Notes: generated by a model not told the origin, from the letters alone. Shown: positions 1 to 9,056, numbered from the stretch's first letter. The stretch is 61,122 bases of DNA from Verrucomicrobiota bacterium (GCA_019136515.1 JAGVUB010000092.1:1-61122), one strand, 5' to 3'. Numbers and translations are program-made.

Positions 1-114
1 AAACGAACGTTCCGGAAGCGCTCCCCGAAAGATCCTTTGGGAAACCTCCCCGTTCCCAAACTGGCGCAGCCAGTTTGTTCAGCAGCCTGCGGACGAAGTC
101 CGACAGGCTGCTAG
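1..114 (+). repeat. Hairpin-rich dispersed repeat, left copy
   Basis: The first 114 bases match, in reverse complement, positions 60966-61078 at the other end of the window, with only a few mismatches and a one-base indel near positions 58-62. The inner part (about 82-112) folds into a long hairpin whose arms contain AGCAGCCTG and CAGGCTGCT around a GAA loop. A second small palindrome (AAACTGG/CCAGTTT) lies at 59-77. The last bases (CTAG) overlap the stop codon of hisF, so the repeat abuts that gene. No coding capacity is credible. It is probably one member of a dispersed intergenic repeat family on which the assembly ended. Confidence 0.85.
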
Positions 115-872
115 CGGCGGACAGGGATGTCGCGGCTGGCGAGGTAGTCCTTGGCCTGGGGGACGGTGAAGGTGCCGAAATGGAAGATCGAGGCGGCGAG
201 CACGGCGCTGGCGCCGCCCTTGGTGAGGACCTCGGCGAGGTGTTCGAGCGTGCCGGCGCCGCCGGAGGCGATCACAGGCACCTCGACGGCCTCGCTCACG
301 CGGCGGGTGAGTTCGATGTCGTAGCCGTTGAGCATGCCGTCGCAGTCCATCGAAGTGAGGAGGATCTCGCCGGCACCGAGCGAGACACCGCGTCGCGCCC
401 ACTCGACGACGTCGAGCTCGGTGCGCTTGCGACCCCCGTGGGTATAGACCTTCCAGGACTGGCCGTCGGGTTCGCGGCGAGCGTCGATGGCGAGCACGAT
501 GCACTGGTTGCCGAACTTGCGCGCGCTGTCGTGGATGAGCTCGGGGCTCTGGACGGCGGCGGTGTTGAGCGAGACTTTGTCGGCGCCGGCGTGGAGCATC
601 TTGCGGATGTCCTCGACGGTGCGCAGGCCGCCACCGACGGTGAGCGGCATGAAGCACTGCTCGGCGGTGGCGGCGACGACATCGTGCATGATGGCGCGCT
701 GATCGCTGGAGGCGGTGATGTCGAGGAAGACAAGCTCGTCGGCGCCTTGGGCGTCGTAGGCGCGGGCGCAGGCGACCGGATCACCGGCGTCGCGCAGTTC
801 CTGGAACTTCACGCCTTTGACGACGCGGCCGGCGGTGACGTCGAGGCAGGGGATGATGCGGCGGGAGAGCAT
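111..872 (-). CDS. hisF: Imidazole glycerol phosphate synthase cyclase subunit HisF
   Basis: HisF is the (beta/alpha)8-barrel cyclase that, with the HisH glutaminase, turns PRFAR plus ammonia into imidazole glycerol phosphate and AICAR in histidine synthesis. The 253-aa product has the family's usual length. It opens with RRIIPCLDV, which carries the N-terminal catalytic Asp, and contains [14 protein letters not shown], the VGGGLRT phosphate loop, the [10 protein letters not shown] region and the ASGGAGT phosphate loop. The ATG at 872 is chosen because it starts at the conserved MLSRRIIPC; an in-frame TTG seven codons upstream lies inside a hairpin. No Shine-Dalgarno sequence precedes it. No other his gene is in the window. 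The TAG stop sits at the edge of the left terminal repeat, so the repeat may have landed at the gene's end. Confidence 0.96.
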   Translation of the reverse strand: MLSRRIIPCLDVTAGRVVKGVKFQELRDAGDPVACARAYDAQGADELVFLDITASSDQRAIMHDVVAATAEQCFMPLTVGGGLRTVEDIRKMLHAGADKVSLNTAAVQSPELIHDSARKFGNQCIVLAIDARREPDGQSWKVYTHGGRKRTELDVVEWARRGVSLGAGEILLTSMDCDGMLNGYDIELTRRVSEAVEVPVIASGGAGTLEHLAEVLTKGGASAVLAASIFHFGTFTVPQAKDYLASRDIPVRR

Positions 873-897
873 AATTTTGCGCGGGACGCGCAAAATT
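873..897 (-). promoter_or_regulatory. Perfect 11-bp hairpin filling the gap before hisF
   Basis: Positions 873-883 and 887-897 are perfect reverse complements (AATTTTGCGCG/CGCGCAAAATT) separated by three bases. On the minus strand the hairpin runs from inside the TAA stop of the upstream gene to the base directly before the hisF ATG, where a ribosome-binding site would be. It has no T-tract and is not an intrinsic terminator. It may modulate hisF translation, or be a small dispersed palindrome. Confidence 0.5.
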
Positions 898-2654
898 TAG
901 GCTTCGATCAGTGTGATGTCGGGCTCGAAGCTGACGGAGAACCGGTACTGCTGGCCCGGGCGCATGACCAGAGCGTGGTCGCGCACGAGGTACTGCATGT
1001 AGTGCACCTTGCCGTAGTTCGTGCGGTAGTTCGGGTCCTGGCTCACGACCTCGGTATCCAGCCAGACGCCTTGGAAGTCGTCCTTGATGACGCTGCAGCG
1101 GATGCCTTCCTGGCCGAGCATCGGGGAGATCCCGAGGCGTTGGTGGGAGTGGGGCGCGGCGATGCAGAGGGCGAAGCGGAACTTGTCGAGCGTGACCTGG
1201 TTCTTGACCGTGTAGATCCACTCGGCGGTGACCTTGTTGCCGGAGAAGGTCCAGTTGACCTTCACGCTGCCGACGCCGGGGACGATCTTCTCCTGGAGGT
1301 TGATGAGATCGGGCTGCTCGTAGCGGAAGAAGAAGGAATTGCGCAGGCCCAGGCCGGTGACGCACTGCTTGCCGTAGAAGGACGGCACCGTGACGTTCTC
1401 ACCGAAGGTGAGCTCGGGCGTCATGATCGGCGCGTACACGTCGTTGGCCCAGTCGAAGAGGCCCGGGGCGTGCGGGAACGCGAGGTTGTCGGCCGTGGCC
1501 TGGCCACCAGAGCTGACGAGCGGGAGCTGGATTTGGAGGCCGGTTTCCGCACTGCGGTAGAGGAAGAGGCCCTGCTCCTTGCGGTTGGCCTTGTCGAAGA
1601 TGACGAAGCGGCCGGAGGTGCGGGCGGGCTCGACCTTGGGGTTGGCGGGAGCCGAGAAGGTTTTGGCGAGGCGCGACCATTGGCAGAGGTAGCGGGCGCC
1701 GTCGAAGTTGGCCAACCGGGTGGTGTGGCCCTCCATCGAGGTGCGCTCGGTGTCGCGCACCACCATGAAGCCGTGCTCCTGGTCGAGGTAGGTGGCGTAG
1801 AAGAAGAAGAAGAGGCGACGGAGGATGTCGTGGTACTTCGCCTTCTGGTCCTCGGCGATCCAACCATCGCGGAAGGCCTGGAGGATGAGGCTGATGCAGT
1901 GCATCTGGCCGTAGGCACCAGCGCTGCGACCGTAGGCCCAGCCGAGGCCGTCGGCGCGGACCATGTCGGGCATGAGCTTCACGTACTTCTCCGCGTAGGT
2001 GCGGAGGGTGGGGAGCTTGCGCTCGCGCACCCCGGAGTTGGCGTGGAGCTGGAGGGCCTGGCGGATGAAGACGAAGTTCATCACACCGTAGAGGTTGAAG
2101 TTGCCGCCGATGCCTTCGCCGGCGTCGTCGAAGAAGCCGTTGGCGCTGGTGGCGTCGATACGCTCGACCATGCGCTCGATCAGGCGGGAGGTCTCATCCT
2201 TCTTGGACAGGCCGAGGGAATAGCGGGCGACGGCCTTGGCGACGTTGAACGCCTGCCAGTGGTTGTCGTAGTCGCTGCGGGTGAGCAGCTGCTTGTCGAG
2301 GCGCTCGCGGGTCTCCTCGACGAGGCGTTCCCACACGGGGTTGCGCTCCTTGGAGGGGCCGAAGGCGAGCAGACCAAGCGCGGCGTAGGCGAGACCGTTC
2401 TCGGCGATCGGCTCGGTGAAGGCCTGGGCGGTGATGCAACGGGCGGCGAGATCGACCAGATCCTTGCCCGCGAGGGTGGTCTCACCGGTGGCCCGGTAGA
2501 ACTCTCCGATGGCCATGGCGGCGTGGCCGGGATCGTCGGAACGCTGGATTTCGCCAGTGACGGGGGTGACGGTGCCGTCGGGATTAATCGCGTCGAGATT
2601 GTGGCTCAACATGGAGCGGGCCATGTCGAGGCATTGCGCCGAGAAACTTTGCAT
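897..2654 (-). CDS. Uncharacterised 585-aa protein, probably helical toroid plus beta-sandwich
   Basis: I do not recognise a named family with confidence. The N-terminal ~330 residues are helix-rich with repeated aromatic/Ala segments, including WAYGRSAGAYGQ. This resembles the (alpha/alpha) toroid of DUF2264-like and heparinase-like carbohydrate proteins. The C-terminal ~250 residues look beta-rich, as in the sandwich domain of polysaccharide lyases. There is no clear signal peptide or membrane segment from the chosen start (MQSFSAQ); the frame stays open to 2702, but those codons look non-coding. It lies 24 bp upstream of hisF on the same strand and 228 bp downstream of the OPT transporter gene. 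A carbohydrate-processing or binding role is only an inference from the fold impression. Confidence 0.75.
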   Translation of the reverse strand: MQSFSAQCLDMARSMLSHNLDAINPDGTVTPVTGEIQRSDDPGHAAMAIGEFYRATGETTLAGKDLVDLAARCITAQAFTEPIAENGLAYAALGLLAFGPSKERNPVWERLVEETRERLDKQLLTRSDYDNHWQAFNVAKAVARYSLGLSKKDETSRLIERMVERIDATSANGFFDDAGEGIGGNFNLYGVMNFVFIRQALQLHANSGVRERKLPTLRTYAEKYVKLMPDMVRADGLGWAYGRSAGAYGQMHCISLILQAFRDGWIAEDQKAKYHDILRRLFFFFYATYLDQEHGFMVVRDTERTSMEGHTTRLANFDGARYLCQWSRLAKTFSAPANPKVEPARTSGRFVIFDKANRKEQGLFLYRSAETGLQIQLPLVSSGGQATADNLAFPHAPGLFDWANDVYAPIMTPELTFGENVTVPSFYGKQCVTGLGLRNSFFFRYEQPDLINLQEKIVPGVGSVKVNWTFSGNKVTAEWIYTVKNQVTLDKFRFALCIAAPHSHQRLGISPMLGQEGIRCSVIKDDFQGVWLDTEVVSQDPNYRTNYGKVHYMQYLVRDHALVMRPGQQYRFSVSFEPDITLIEA

Positions 2655-2882
2655 GAAACGGTGGTGTGACGAGGAACGCCGCGTGCTTCCCCGAGGGGGC
2701 AACGCGAAAAGGGAGAGGGAGATTTGTTTCGGGTTTGGCGAGTACGGGCAAGAGGGAAGTTTGCCCCGGGGGTACTTTCGTGCCGTTCGGCCGGCGGACA
2801 GTTCGTGCCTACACCCGGCCAGCGCGTGTGATCGGTCCCCGTCCCCGAGCGCCCGTGGGCGGTCTTCGCGAATACGGGCGGC

Positions 2883-4865
2883 TCAGCCCAGCAGCACGTT
2901 GAGGATGGCGTTGCCGATGCCGACCAGAGCCGCACCGGAGATCAGGCCGGCACAGACCGGCTCGCAGCCCTCGACCCAGAACGCGTGGCCGCGGGTGCCG
3001 GCGACCCTCTGCCGGCGGCCGAACCACCAGAAGGCCAGTGCGCCCACCCACATCGCGAAGCTGGCCTCGGGCGGCAGCACCACGCCGAGCCCGACCGAGA
3101 CCGCGGAGATCGGGAACCGGCCGCGCGTGACGATGCGCGCGATCTCGAAGAACGCGGCGGCCACGGCAGCGAAGGCCATCGAGACGAGCGCCGAGGCCGG
3201 CAGGCTCTTCAGCCCGTGCGCGATCAGGTCGGCGACGCCTTTCCACTGCACGGCGGCGGGAAACGCGAACTGGTCCGAGACCATCGTGCTGATGGACCGG
3301 GTACCGTCGGCGTGCGCGGGCAGGAAGAGCAGATAGAACAGCGGCACGGCGGCAAGCGAGCCGGCCACGATGCCGATCACGTGGCCGATCGCCTGCTGGC
3401 GCGGCTTCGCCCCGAGCATGTAGCCGGGTTTGATGTCGGAGAGCAGGTTGGCGGCGTTGGAGGCGATCTCGGAGGTCATGCCGGCCGGGATGAGGTTGCT
3501 CGCCGGATTCGAGCGGTCGATCGCGCCCATGGTGAACTGCGTGATCTTCGAGAGCGCGCCGGTGGGCGTCCACGAAGTGAGCGCCATGGCGTTGGTGCAG
3601 ATGACGGTGAGCACCGCGATCAGCGGGAACGACGCCAAGGCCAGCAGCCACGGCACGCCGAAGTAGGTGTGCGACACCCATGCCCCCGCAGCGACGCCGA
3701 ACGGCAGGCCGACGCAGGACACCCAGAGGGGCAACTCGATGTGCGCGAGCACGTCGGGGCCGGCGGTACCGGCGACCTTGCGCTTGCGTCGGAAGACGCT
3801 CGTGAAGAGGTCAGGTTTGCCGAGCAGACCAACGAGCGAGCCGACGATCATCATCGTGACGCCCCACCACAGCGCCCACTGGTTGACGATCTCGGTGCGC
3901 GAGATCGCGATGGTGGTGCCGTCGGCCGCCGCGCGGGCGACGATGTCGCCACGCTGGATCATGAGCGGGGCGAGGACGAAGAAATTGACGAAGGCACCGA
4001 GCATCACGCTGGAGGCTACGCGGATGCCCATCAGGCCGCCCACGCCGAGCATGGCGGCGTCGAGGGTGAGGCGCAGGCCGAGCTGCCGGATGTCCGTGCC
4101 AAGGATGCGCGGAGTCCACCAGTGCAGCCGGGCGGCGAGGTCGTAGTAGTAGGTGTCGAGCCGCTCCTGGAGGTGCCACGGTTCGGACAGCCCGGCCCAA
4201 CGGTGGAGCTGGAGGATCTTGAACTGGATCAGGCGCATCCAGCCGTCGCTGACAAGCATCTGGTAGAGTGCGGTGACTCCGGCGGTAAGCCCGAGCAGGC
4301 GGGCCTTGAGAACGCCCTCGTCGCCCTTGCCATGGTAGAGCGCATCGAGCACGACGCCGCAGGCGCGACCCTCGGGGAAGGGCATCTGCTCCTCGTTGAT
4401 GAAACGGCGCTTGAGCGGGAAGGCGAGCAGCACGCCGATCACGGCGACCACCACCAGCCAGACGACCAGATGCCAGGCCGGCGGGACCGCACCGGTCACG
4501 AGCATGTAGGCGGCGAGCGCGGAGACGAGCGGCGCGGTCATGTAGCCGGCGGCTGTCGCTATAGACTGGGTACAGTTGTTCTCGAGAATCGTGAAGTCCG
4601 CGGCGAGCCCGGCCCGGGCGAGCCCGCGGTAGAGGGCGAAGGCGAGGATGACCGAGGTGAGGCCGACGCCGACGGAGATGCCGGTCTTGGCGCCGATGTA
4701 TAGGTTGGTCGCGGCGAGGATCCCGCCGAGGAGGAAACCGGTGAGGGCGGAGCGCAGCGTGAGCTGCGGCATGTCACCACGGAACACGTTCTCGAACCAC
4801 CAGCGGTCCTTCTGTTCGCGGGACCACGTGCGGATTTGTTCGTCGGTGAGGTAGGGGAGAGCCAT
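2883..4865 (-). CDS. OPT family oligopeptide/metal-chelate transporter
   Basis: The 660-aa product is an integral inner-membrane protein with about 14-16 hydrophobic segments. It has the OPT-family signature NEEQMPFPEGRACGVVL (about residues 167-183 from the chosen start) and the repeated long hydrophobic blocks of that superfamily. OPT proteins are secondary transporters for small peptides, or for iron or other metal chelates; the substrate cannot be told from this sequence. The ATG at 4865 (MALPYLTDEQ) is preferred to the upstream in-frame start at 4904, which adds 13 non-conserved residues. The gene is in the same direction as the downstream 585-aa gene and is separated from rho by rho's terminator. 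Confidence 0.93.
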   Translation of the reverse strand: MALPYLTDEQIRTWSREQKDRWWFENVFRGDMPQLTLRSALTGFLLGGILAATNLYIGAKTGISVGVGLTSVILAFALYRGLARAGLAADFTILENNCTQSIATAAGYMTAPLVSALAAYMLVTGAVPPAWHLVVWLVVVAVIGVLLAFPLKRRFINEEQMPFPEGRACGVVLDALYHGKGDEGVLKARLLGLTAGVTALYQMLVSDGWMRLIQFKILQLHRWAGLSEPWHLQERLDTYYYDLAARLHWWTPRILGTDIRQLGLRLTLDAAMLGVGGLMGIRVASSVMLGAFVNFFVLAPLMIQRGDIVARAAADGTTIAISRTEIVNQWALWWGVTMMIVGSLVGLLGKPDLFTSVFRRKRKVAGTAGPDVLAHIELPLWVSCVGLPFGVAAGAWVSHTYFGVPWLLALASFPLIAVLTVICTNAMALTSWTPTGALSKITQFTMGAIDRSNPASNLIPAGMTSEIASNAANLLSDIKPGYMLGAKPRQQAIGHVIGIVAGSLAAVPLFYLLFLPAHADGTRSISTMVSDQFAFPAAVQWKGVADLIAHGLKSLPASALVSMAFAAVAAAFFEIARIVTRGRFPISAVSVGLGVVLPPEASFAMWVGALAFWWFGRRQRVAGTRGHAFWVEGCEPVCAGLISGAALVGIGNAILNVLLG

Positions 4866-4952
4866 GGGGACGGGGAAAGAAATGGAGGGAACGTGGGAAA
4901 TCACGTCGCAGCGCGCCGGGCCGGGCGAGCGTTTTCGCGGCGGCGCGGTGCC

Positions 4953-4982
4953 AAAAAAGCCCCGGTCGCCGGGACCGGGGCT
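4953..4982 (-). terminator. Intrinsic terminator of rho
   Basis: On the minus strand a 10-bp GC-rich stem (AGCCCCGGTC/GACCGGGGCT, 5-nt loop) is followed by six T. It lies 33 bp after the rho stop codon. The same stem sequence is used after pal at 49564-49592. Confidence 0.9.
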
Positions 4983-5015
4983 GGGGAACGCTCCGCGCGG
5001 AAACGCTTCGTGCGC

Positions 5016-6224
5016 TCAGCGCGCGATCAGCTTGAGGAACTCATCGTTGCTCTTGGTCTTGCTCAGGCGCGTGATCATCGTCTCGGAGGCCTCCTCGATG
5101 CGGGAGGAGACGAGGGCGCGGCGGAAGAAGTGGATCGACTCGAGATCCTTGGCGGGGATGAGCAGCTCCTCGCGGCGGGTGCCGGAGGCGGCCACGTTGA
5201 TCGCGGGCCAGATGCGCATCTCGGCGACCTTGCGGTCAAGCACCATCTCCATGTTTCCGGTACCCTTGAACTCCTGGAAGATGACCTCGTCCATGCGGCT
5301 GCCGGTCTCGATGAGGGCGGAGGCGAGGATGGTGAGGCTGCCGGCTTCCTCGGTGTTGCGCGCGGCGGCGAAGAGCTGGCGCGGCTTCTCCAGGGCGCGG
5401 GAATCGACGCCGCCCGACATCGTCTTGCCGCCGGAGCGGGCGTTGTTGTGCGCGCGGGCCAGGCGGGTGATCGAGTCGAGCAGGATCATCACGTGGCGGC
5501 CGGTCTCGACGAGGCGCTTGGCGCGCTCGATGCAGAGGTCGGCGACGCGGAGGTGGTTCTGGAGCGGCTCGTCGTTGGATGAGGCCCACACCTCGGCGCC
5601 GGGGACGTTGCGGCGGAAATCGGTGACTTCCTCCGGCCGCTCGTCGACGAGCAGGATCATGACGTGCAGCTCGGGATGGTTCTCGAGCGCGCCGAAGGCG
5701 ATGTCGCGCAGCAGCGTGGTCTTGCCGGTGCGCGGCGGGGCGACGATGAGGCCGCGGGTGCCTTTGCCGACGGGGCAGAACAGATCCATCGTGCGCACGG
5801 TCATGCGGTGGTCGCTGCTCTCCAGCTTGATCCACTTGTCCGGCGTGATGGTGGTGAGCTGCGTGAAGTCGATCATGCGCATGCGCTCCTCGACGGCGAC
5901 CCCGTCGATCTTCTCGATGAATCGAATCTTCGGATTCGGGAAACGCGGGTCGGGCGTGGCGGTGGCCTCGATGTAGCTGCCCTGCTTGAGCTTGAAGCGG
6001 CGGACGAGCTCCTTCGGGAGATAGGGGTCGGTGGGGCGGATCTTGCCGCCCTTGGCCGGGTCGACGAGGGAGCCGGCGCGGTCGTTGGTGAGGTCGAGGA
6101 CGCCCTGCACGCGGATCTCGTTGACCGCCGGCGCGGCCGGCTGCGGCTGGCCCTGGGGCTGTTGAGGCTGGACGGGCTGCTGGTTGGCCGCGGCGGGGGA
6201 GGAGGGCTGCTGGTTGTTTTCCAT
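5016..6224 (-). CDS. rho: Transcription termination factor Rho
   Basis: Rho is the hexameric RNA-dependent ATPase that ends transcription of untranslated RNA. The 402-aa product has the RNA-binding OB fold (about residues 38-110), Walker A (APPRTGKTTLL), ILLVDERPEEV, the LLDSITRLARA Walker B region, and the Q/R-loop block GGVDSRALEKP with FKGTGNMEM. The usual N-terminal helical RHO-N subdomain is missing. It is replaced by about 35 residues rich in Gln, Pro and Ala. The start at 6224 (MENNQQPSS) is chosen because the open frame upstream (to 6305) has no Rho-like content. The gene is monocistronic, with its own terminator, and divergent from the pilin-like cassette. Confidence 0.97.
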   Translation of the reverse strand: MENNQQPSSPAAANQQPVQPQQPQGQPQPAAPAVNEIRVQGVLDLTNDRAGSLVDPAKGGKIRPTDPYLPKELVRRFKLKQGSYIEATATPDPRFPNPKIRFIEKIDGVAVEERMRMIDFTQLTTITPDKWIKLESSDHRMTVRTMDLFCPVGKGTRGLIVAPPRTGKTTLLRDIAFGALENHPELHVMILLVDERPEEVTDFRRNVPGAEVWASSNDEPLQNHLRVADLCIERAKRLVETGRHVMILLDSITRLARAHNNARSGGKTMSGGVDSRALEKPRQLFAAARNTEEAGSLTILASALIETGSRMDEVIFQEFKGTGNMEMVLDRKVAEMRIWPAINVAASGTRREELLIPAKDLESIHFFRRALVSSRIEEASETMITRLSKTKSNDEFLKLIAR

Positions 6225-6532
6225 TGATGACGTGGTGACGAGACGACCGGGGCATTGGTTCCGGGCGAATCGAGGAAGCGGCGGGAGACGTGGAATACGC
6301 CCCAAGGCTCTACCTGGATCGCACCTGTGAAGACCGGACGAGTTGTCGTCGGATTGCCCGGGAGGGAGTGGTTTTCAGACCGTCTCCCGGGTTCAGGAGC
6401 CAAGCCGCAAGCGGCTGTTTCGGGTCGAACGTAGGGCTGGCGGGGGCGCTGTCAATGCTCCGAATTCGGGGGGCACGCCGGAAGAACAGCGTTGCCGCCG
6501 GGCGGTGCTTGAACTCTGCTCACGGTCGCGCG
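6225..6532. other. Divergent intergenic region between rho and the pilin-like cassette
   Basis: This 308-bp gap must hold the promoters of rho (leftward) and the cassette (rightward). I find no convincing -35/-10 pair. It contains an 8-bp inverted repeat (CCCGGGAG at 6357-6364, CTCCCGGG at 6384-6391) and a small AGCCGC/GCGGCT hairpin near 6402-6415. Rho genes often have long, autoregulated leaders, which would fit, but nothing here proves it. No gene is visible. Confidence 0.5.
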
Positions 6533-7216
6533 ATGGCGAGACCGTTGTCACCCCACGACGGTGGGCGGAAGACCCGAGGGCTCCGCTCGGCCGCGGCGCG
6601 CATCGGCCCCGGGCGGGCGGGAGCGGCGTTCACGCTGGTGGAACTGTTGGCGGTCGTCGCGATCGCCGGTCTCCTCGCCGCCCTGGTCTTCGGCGCGGCG
6701 CATGGTGCGGGGGAGCGGTCACGCCGCGCGCGGGCGGCGGCCGAGCTCGGCGTGCTGGCGCAGGCGCTCGAAGCCTACCGGGCGCAGTTCGGCGACTACC
6801 CGCGCACCGGCGCCGTGGCGAACGATCCGGCCGGCCCGGCGGCGGCCGACGACGGCCCGGGCATTCTCTTCAACGCGTTGGCGGGGCGCCGCGGGCCGGG
6901 TGCGGCGCTCGTGCCGATCGAGGGGCGCGGCTTCGCGGCGCTTGGCGTGCACCGGCTTCAGTCGGAGGCGCTCCCTGTCTCCGGGAACATCGCACAGATG
7001 GCGAACGCCTTTCTCGATCCGTGGGGCCGACGCTATCTCTACGCGTACCGAACCGGTGCGGCGTGGATGGCGCCGAGCCCGGTGCTGCTCTCGGCCGGGG
7101 CGGACGGCGTCGCGATGCTGGCCGCGGATCTCGCGGCGTGGGACGGCGCGGTGCCCGCCGGTACGGCCGCCCCCGCGAATGCCGACAACCTGATGGCGTT
7201 CGGCGCCAATCCATGA
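6533..7216 (+). CDS. Prepilin-type protein 1 of the Verru_Chthon-like cassette (GspG-like)
   Basis: The 227-aa product has a type IV prepilin N-terminus: a basic leader, then AFTLVELLAVVAIAGLLAALV as the hydrophobic helix, with the conserved Glu five residues after the Phe-1 position. The residue before Phe is Ala, not the usual Gly. A helical stretch with QALEAYRAQFGDYPRTG resembles major pseudopilins of type II secretion, followed by FLDPWGRRYLYAY as in GspG proteins. It is the first gene of a six-gene operon and overlaps the next by ATGA. The start at 6533 is chosen to give a normal-length prepilin leader. It is probably exported and assembled at, or anchored in, the inner membrane; its exact role is unknown. 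Confidence 0.85.
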   Translation: MARPLSPHDGGRKTRGLRSAAARIGPGRAGAAFTLVELLAVVAIAGLLAALVFGAAHGAGERSRRARAAAELGVLAQALEAYRAQFGDYPRTGAVANDPAGPAAADDGPGILFNALAGRRGPGAALVPIEGRGFAALGVHRLQSEALPVSGNIAQMANAFLDPWGRRYLYAYRTGAAWMAPSPVLLSAGADGVAMLAADLAAWDGAVPAGTAAPANADNLMAFGANP

Positions 7217-7890
7217 AAACACGACAAGACACAGTTGCGGCACCGTGGCCGGTCGGCGCCGGCGGCGCGGGCCGGGCGCGGGTGGCGTTCACACTGGTGG
7301 AACTGCTCACGGTGCTTGCGGTGCTCGGCATCCTCGCGGCGATCCTCGTGCCGGTGGTCGGTCGCGCGCAGGAGTCGGCGCGCCGGGCACGGGTGAAGAC
7401 GCAGTTTGCGCAGTGGGGCGTCGCCATCGAGGCCTTCCGCGCCGAGTACGGCTACTACCCGAACTTCGCGGCGTCCACGACCGCGCCGCTCCCGGCGGCC
7501 TGCGGAGTCAACGACGTGCCGGGGCTGTTCGGCCAGGCGCTCACCGGCCGGAGGGCCGACGGGGCCGCCGCCGATCTGCCGCGGGCGGTGGCGGCGAACC
7601 CGCGGCGCGTCGCATTCGTGAGCTTCACCGCGGACGAACTTGGCGATGGGGCGAATCCGCTGGTTTGTGACGCGTTCGGCAATACCGCCATCGTCCTTCT
7701 TGTCGACCGCGACGGGGACGGAATCATTCCGGCGCCGAGCCTGCTGCCCGCGGTCGTCTCGGTGGAAACGGGGCGTTCGCTCGTGCCCGATCCTGCGGCG
7801 TTTCCGCCCGGCGGGGTGCGCGCCGGTGTGGTGTTCTATTCGGCCGGCGCCGGGCGGACCGCGGACGACATCGTGTATAGCTGGCGATGA
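7213..7890 (+). CDS. Prepilin-type protein 2 of the cassette (GspG-like)
   Basis: This 225-aa paralogue of the preceding gene starts with MKTRQDTV, has the prepilin motif VAFTLVELLTVLAVLGILAAI, and continues with QWGVAIEAFRAEYGYYPNF, the same alpha-1 extension pattern as gene 1. A DRDGDGII stretch near residue 165 could be a calcium-binding loop, as seen in GspG pseudopilins. The start codon overlaps the stop of the previous gene (ATGA at 7213-7216) and the stop overlaps the next start. Gene 1 and gene 2 probably arose by duplication. No other function can be assigned. Confidence 0.87.
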   Translation: MKTRQDTVAAPWPVGAGGAGRARVAFTLVELLTVLAVLGILAAILVPVVGRAQESARRARVKTQFAQWGVAIEAFRAEYGYYPNFAASTTAPLPAACGVNDVPGLFGQALTGRRADGAAADLPRAVAANPRRVAFVSFTADELGDGANPLVCDAFGNTAIVLLVDRDGDGIIPAPSLLPAVVSVETGRSLVPDPAAFPPGGVRAGVVFYSAGAGRTADDIVYSWR

Positions 7891-8555
7891 GCACACCGGC
7901 AAAACGGCACGGCTTCACGCTCTTCGAACTGCTGGCGGTCGTCGGCCTGATGGCGGTGGTGGTCGCGGTCGCCGTGGGCGGGCTGCGTGGCTCCGGTGCG
8001 GGCGCGGCGAGGGATGCGGCGGTGGCGTTGCTGGGGTCCCGGGTTGCCGAGGCGCGGCAGTTGGCGGCCAGCCGCGGCGAGCCGGTGCGGTTGCTCGTCT
8101 GCAACGATCCGGCCTTGCCCGAGTTCTTTCTGCGAAGGGTCGTACTCGCGGTTCCGGACGGCAGCGGTTGGCGCGCGATCGATGGCGGCAGTCTCCTGCC
8201 GGCGGGGATCGTGGTGCTGCCGGCGGTCGCGTTGGCGACGAGCGGCCCCGGCGCCGTGCGGCGCGCCGGCGACGACTGGACTCGCGGTTCGGGCGGAGCG
8301 CTGCGCTCGACGGCGCTGACGCCGTACACGGAGAGCGGCACCGAGCCCGCGATCCTCGGCACGACGCGCTGGCTGATGGCGCGGTTCTCGGCGACGGGCG
8401 GCACGAGCAGCGGGGATCTCGTCGTCGCCACCGGTCGGCGACGCGACGAGGCGGTGCCGGTCACGGTCGTGTGCGAACAACCGGACAACGTCGCCGGCCT
8501 TTCGCTCTCGGCGTACGGCGTGGCAACCTTCTTGCGCGGGAGGGCGGAGTTCTAG
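7887..8555 (+). CDS. Verru_Chthon cassette protein D-like pseudopilin
   Basis: The 222-aa product has a perfect prepilin peptidase site, HGFTLFELLAVVGLMAVVV, at residues 8-26. Its remainder is compatible with a GspH-type minor pseudopilin, with EARQLAASRGEPVRLLV typical of the strand after the first helix. Its size and place beside B-, C- and A-like genes suit Verru_Chthon cassette protein D (family known from Verrucomicrobia and Chthoniobacter). The assignment to letter D is inferred from order and length. It overlaps gene 2 by ATGA. Confidence 0.8.
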   Translation: MSTPAKRHGFTLFELLAVVGLMAVVVAVAVGGLRGSGAGAARDAAVALLGSRVAEARQLAASRGEPVRLLVCNDPALPEFFLRRVVLAVPDGSGWRAIDGGSLLPAGIVVLPAVALATSGPGAVRRAGDDWTRGSGGALRSTALTPYTESGTEPAILGTTRWLMARFSATGGTSSGDLVVATGRRRDEAVPVTVVCEQPDNVAGLSLSAYGVATFLRGRAEF

Positions 8556-8558
8556 GCG

Positions 8559-9056
8559 ATGCGCTCTGACTCCAGATTCCGGTTTCAGGCGCAGCGTGGC
8601 CTTTCCTTGGTCGAGGTGCTGGTGGCGGTGGGCCTCTGTGCGGTGGCGGTCGTGGCGGCAGTGGCGTTGTTCGGGTCGGCGGTGCGGGCGACGCGCGAGG
8701 TGGGCGACCGGCGTGCGGCCGTCCGGCTGGGCGAGCGGATCGACGCGGAGCTGCGACGTGCGGGATTTGCCGCGGTGGCGGCGGCGACCGGGCTGGTGGC
8801 CCGTGCCGATGGCTCGCGGGTCGTGCGGCTGGAGGAGGCGGACAACGATCCGAGCGCAGGGACACCGCCAGGGATTCCGGCGGCGGAGCGGTATTTCGAC
8901 ATCGCGGTGACACGCGCGCTGCGGCCGCCCTCGGACGCCACGTGCGTGGTGCTGGAGGTGCGGGTGCGCTGGCCGCTGGCGTTGCCGCCGGACGGTGCGC
9001 TCGTGCTGGAGGCGCAGCGTTCGGAATATCGGTTTCACACGGCGATCAATCGATGA
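8559..9056 (+). CDS. Verru_Chthon cassette protein B-like pseudopilin
   Basis: The 165-aa product has the prepilin signature RGLSLVEVLVAVGLCAVAVVAAV (residues 13-35), like GspI-type minor pseudopilins. It continues with an Arg/Glu-rich helix and a beta-rich C-terminus. Three bases separate it from the previous stop, and its TGA overlaps the ATG of the next gene. Length and position suggest cassette protein B. The family has no established biochemical role. Confidence 0.8.
   Translation: MRSDSRFRFQAQRGLSLVEVLVAVGLCAVAVVAAVALFGSAVRATREVGDRRAAVRLGERIDAELRRAGFAAVAAATGLVARADGSRVVRLEEADNDPSAGTPPGIPAAERYFDIAVTRALRPPSDATCVVLEVRVRWPLALPPDGALVLEAQRSEYRFHTAINR

Noticed and set aside
75-2669. An 864-codon plus-strand open frame antisense to hisF and the 585-aa gene
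   Set aside because: Low-complexity Ala/Gly/Val/Asp product typical of the antisense of GC-rich genes; the minus strand encodes clear hisF.
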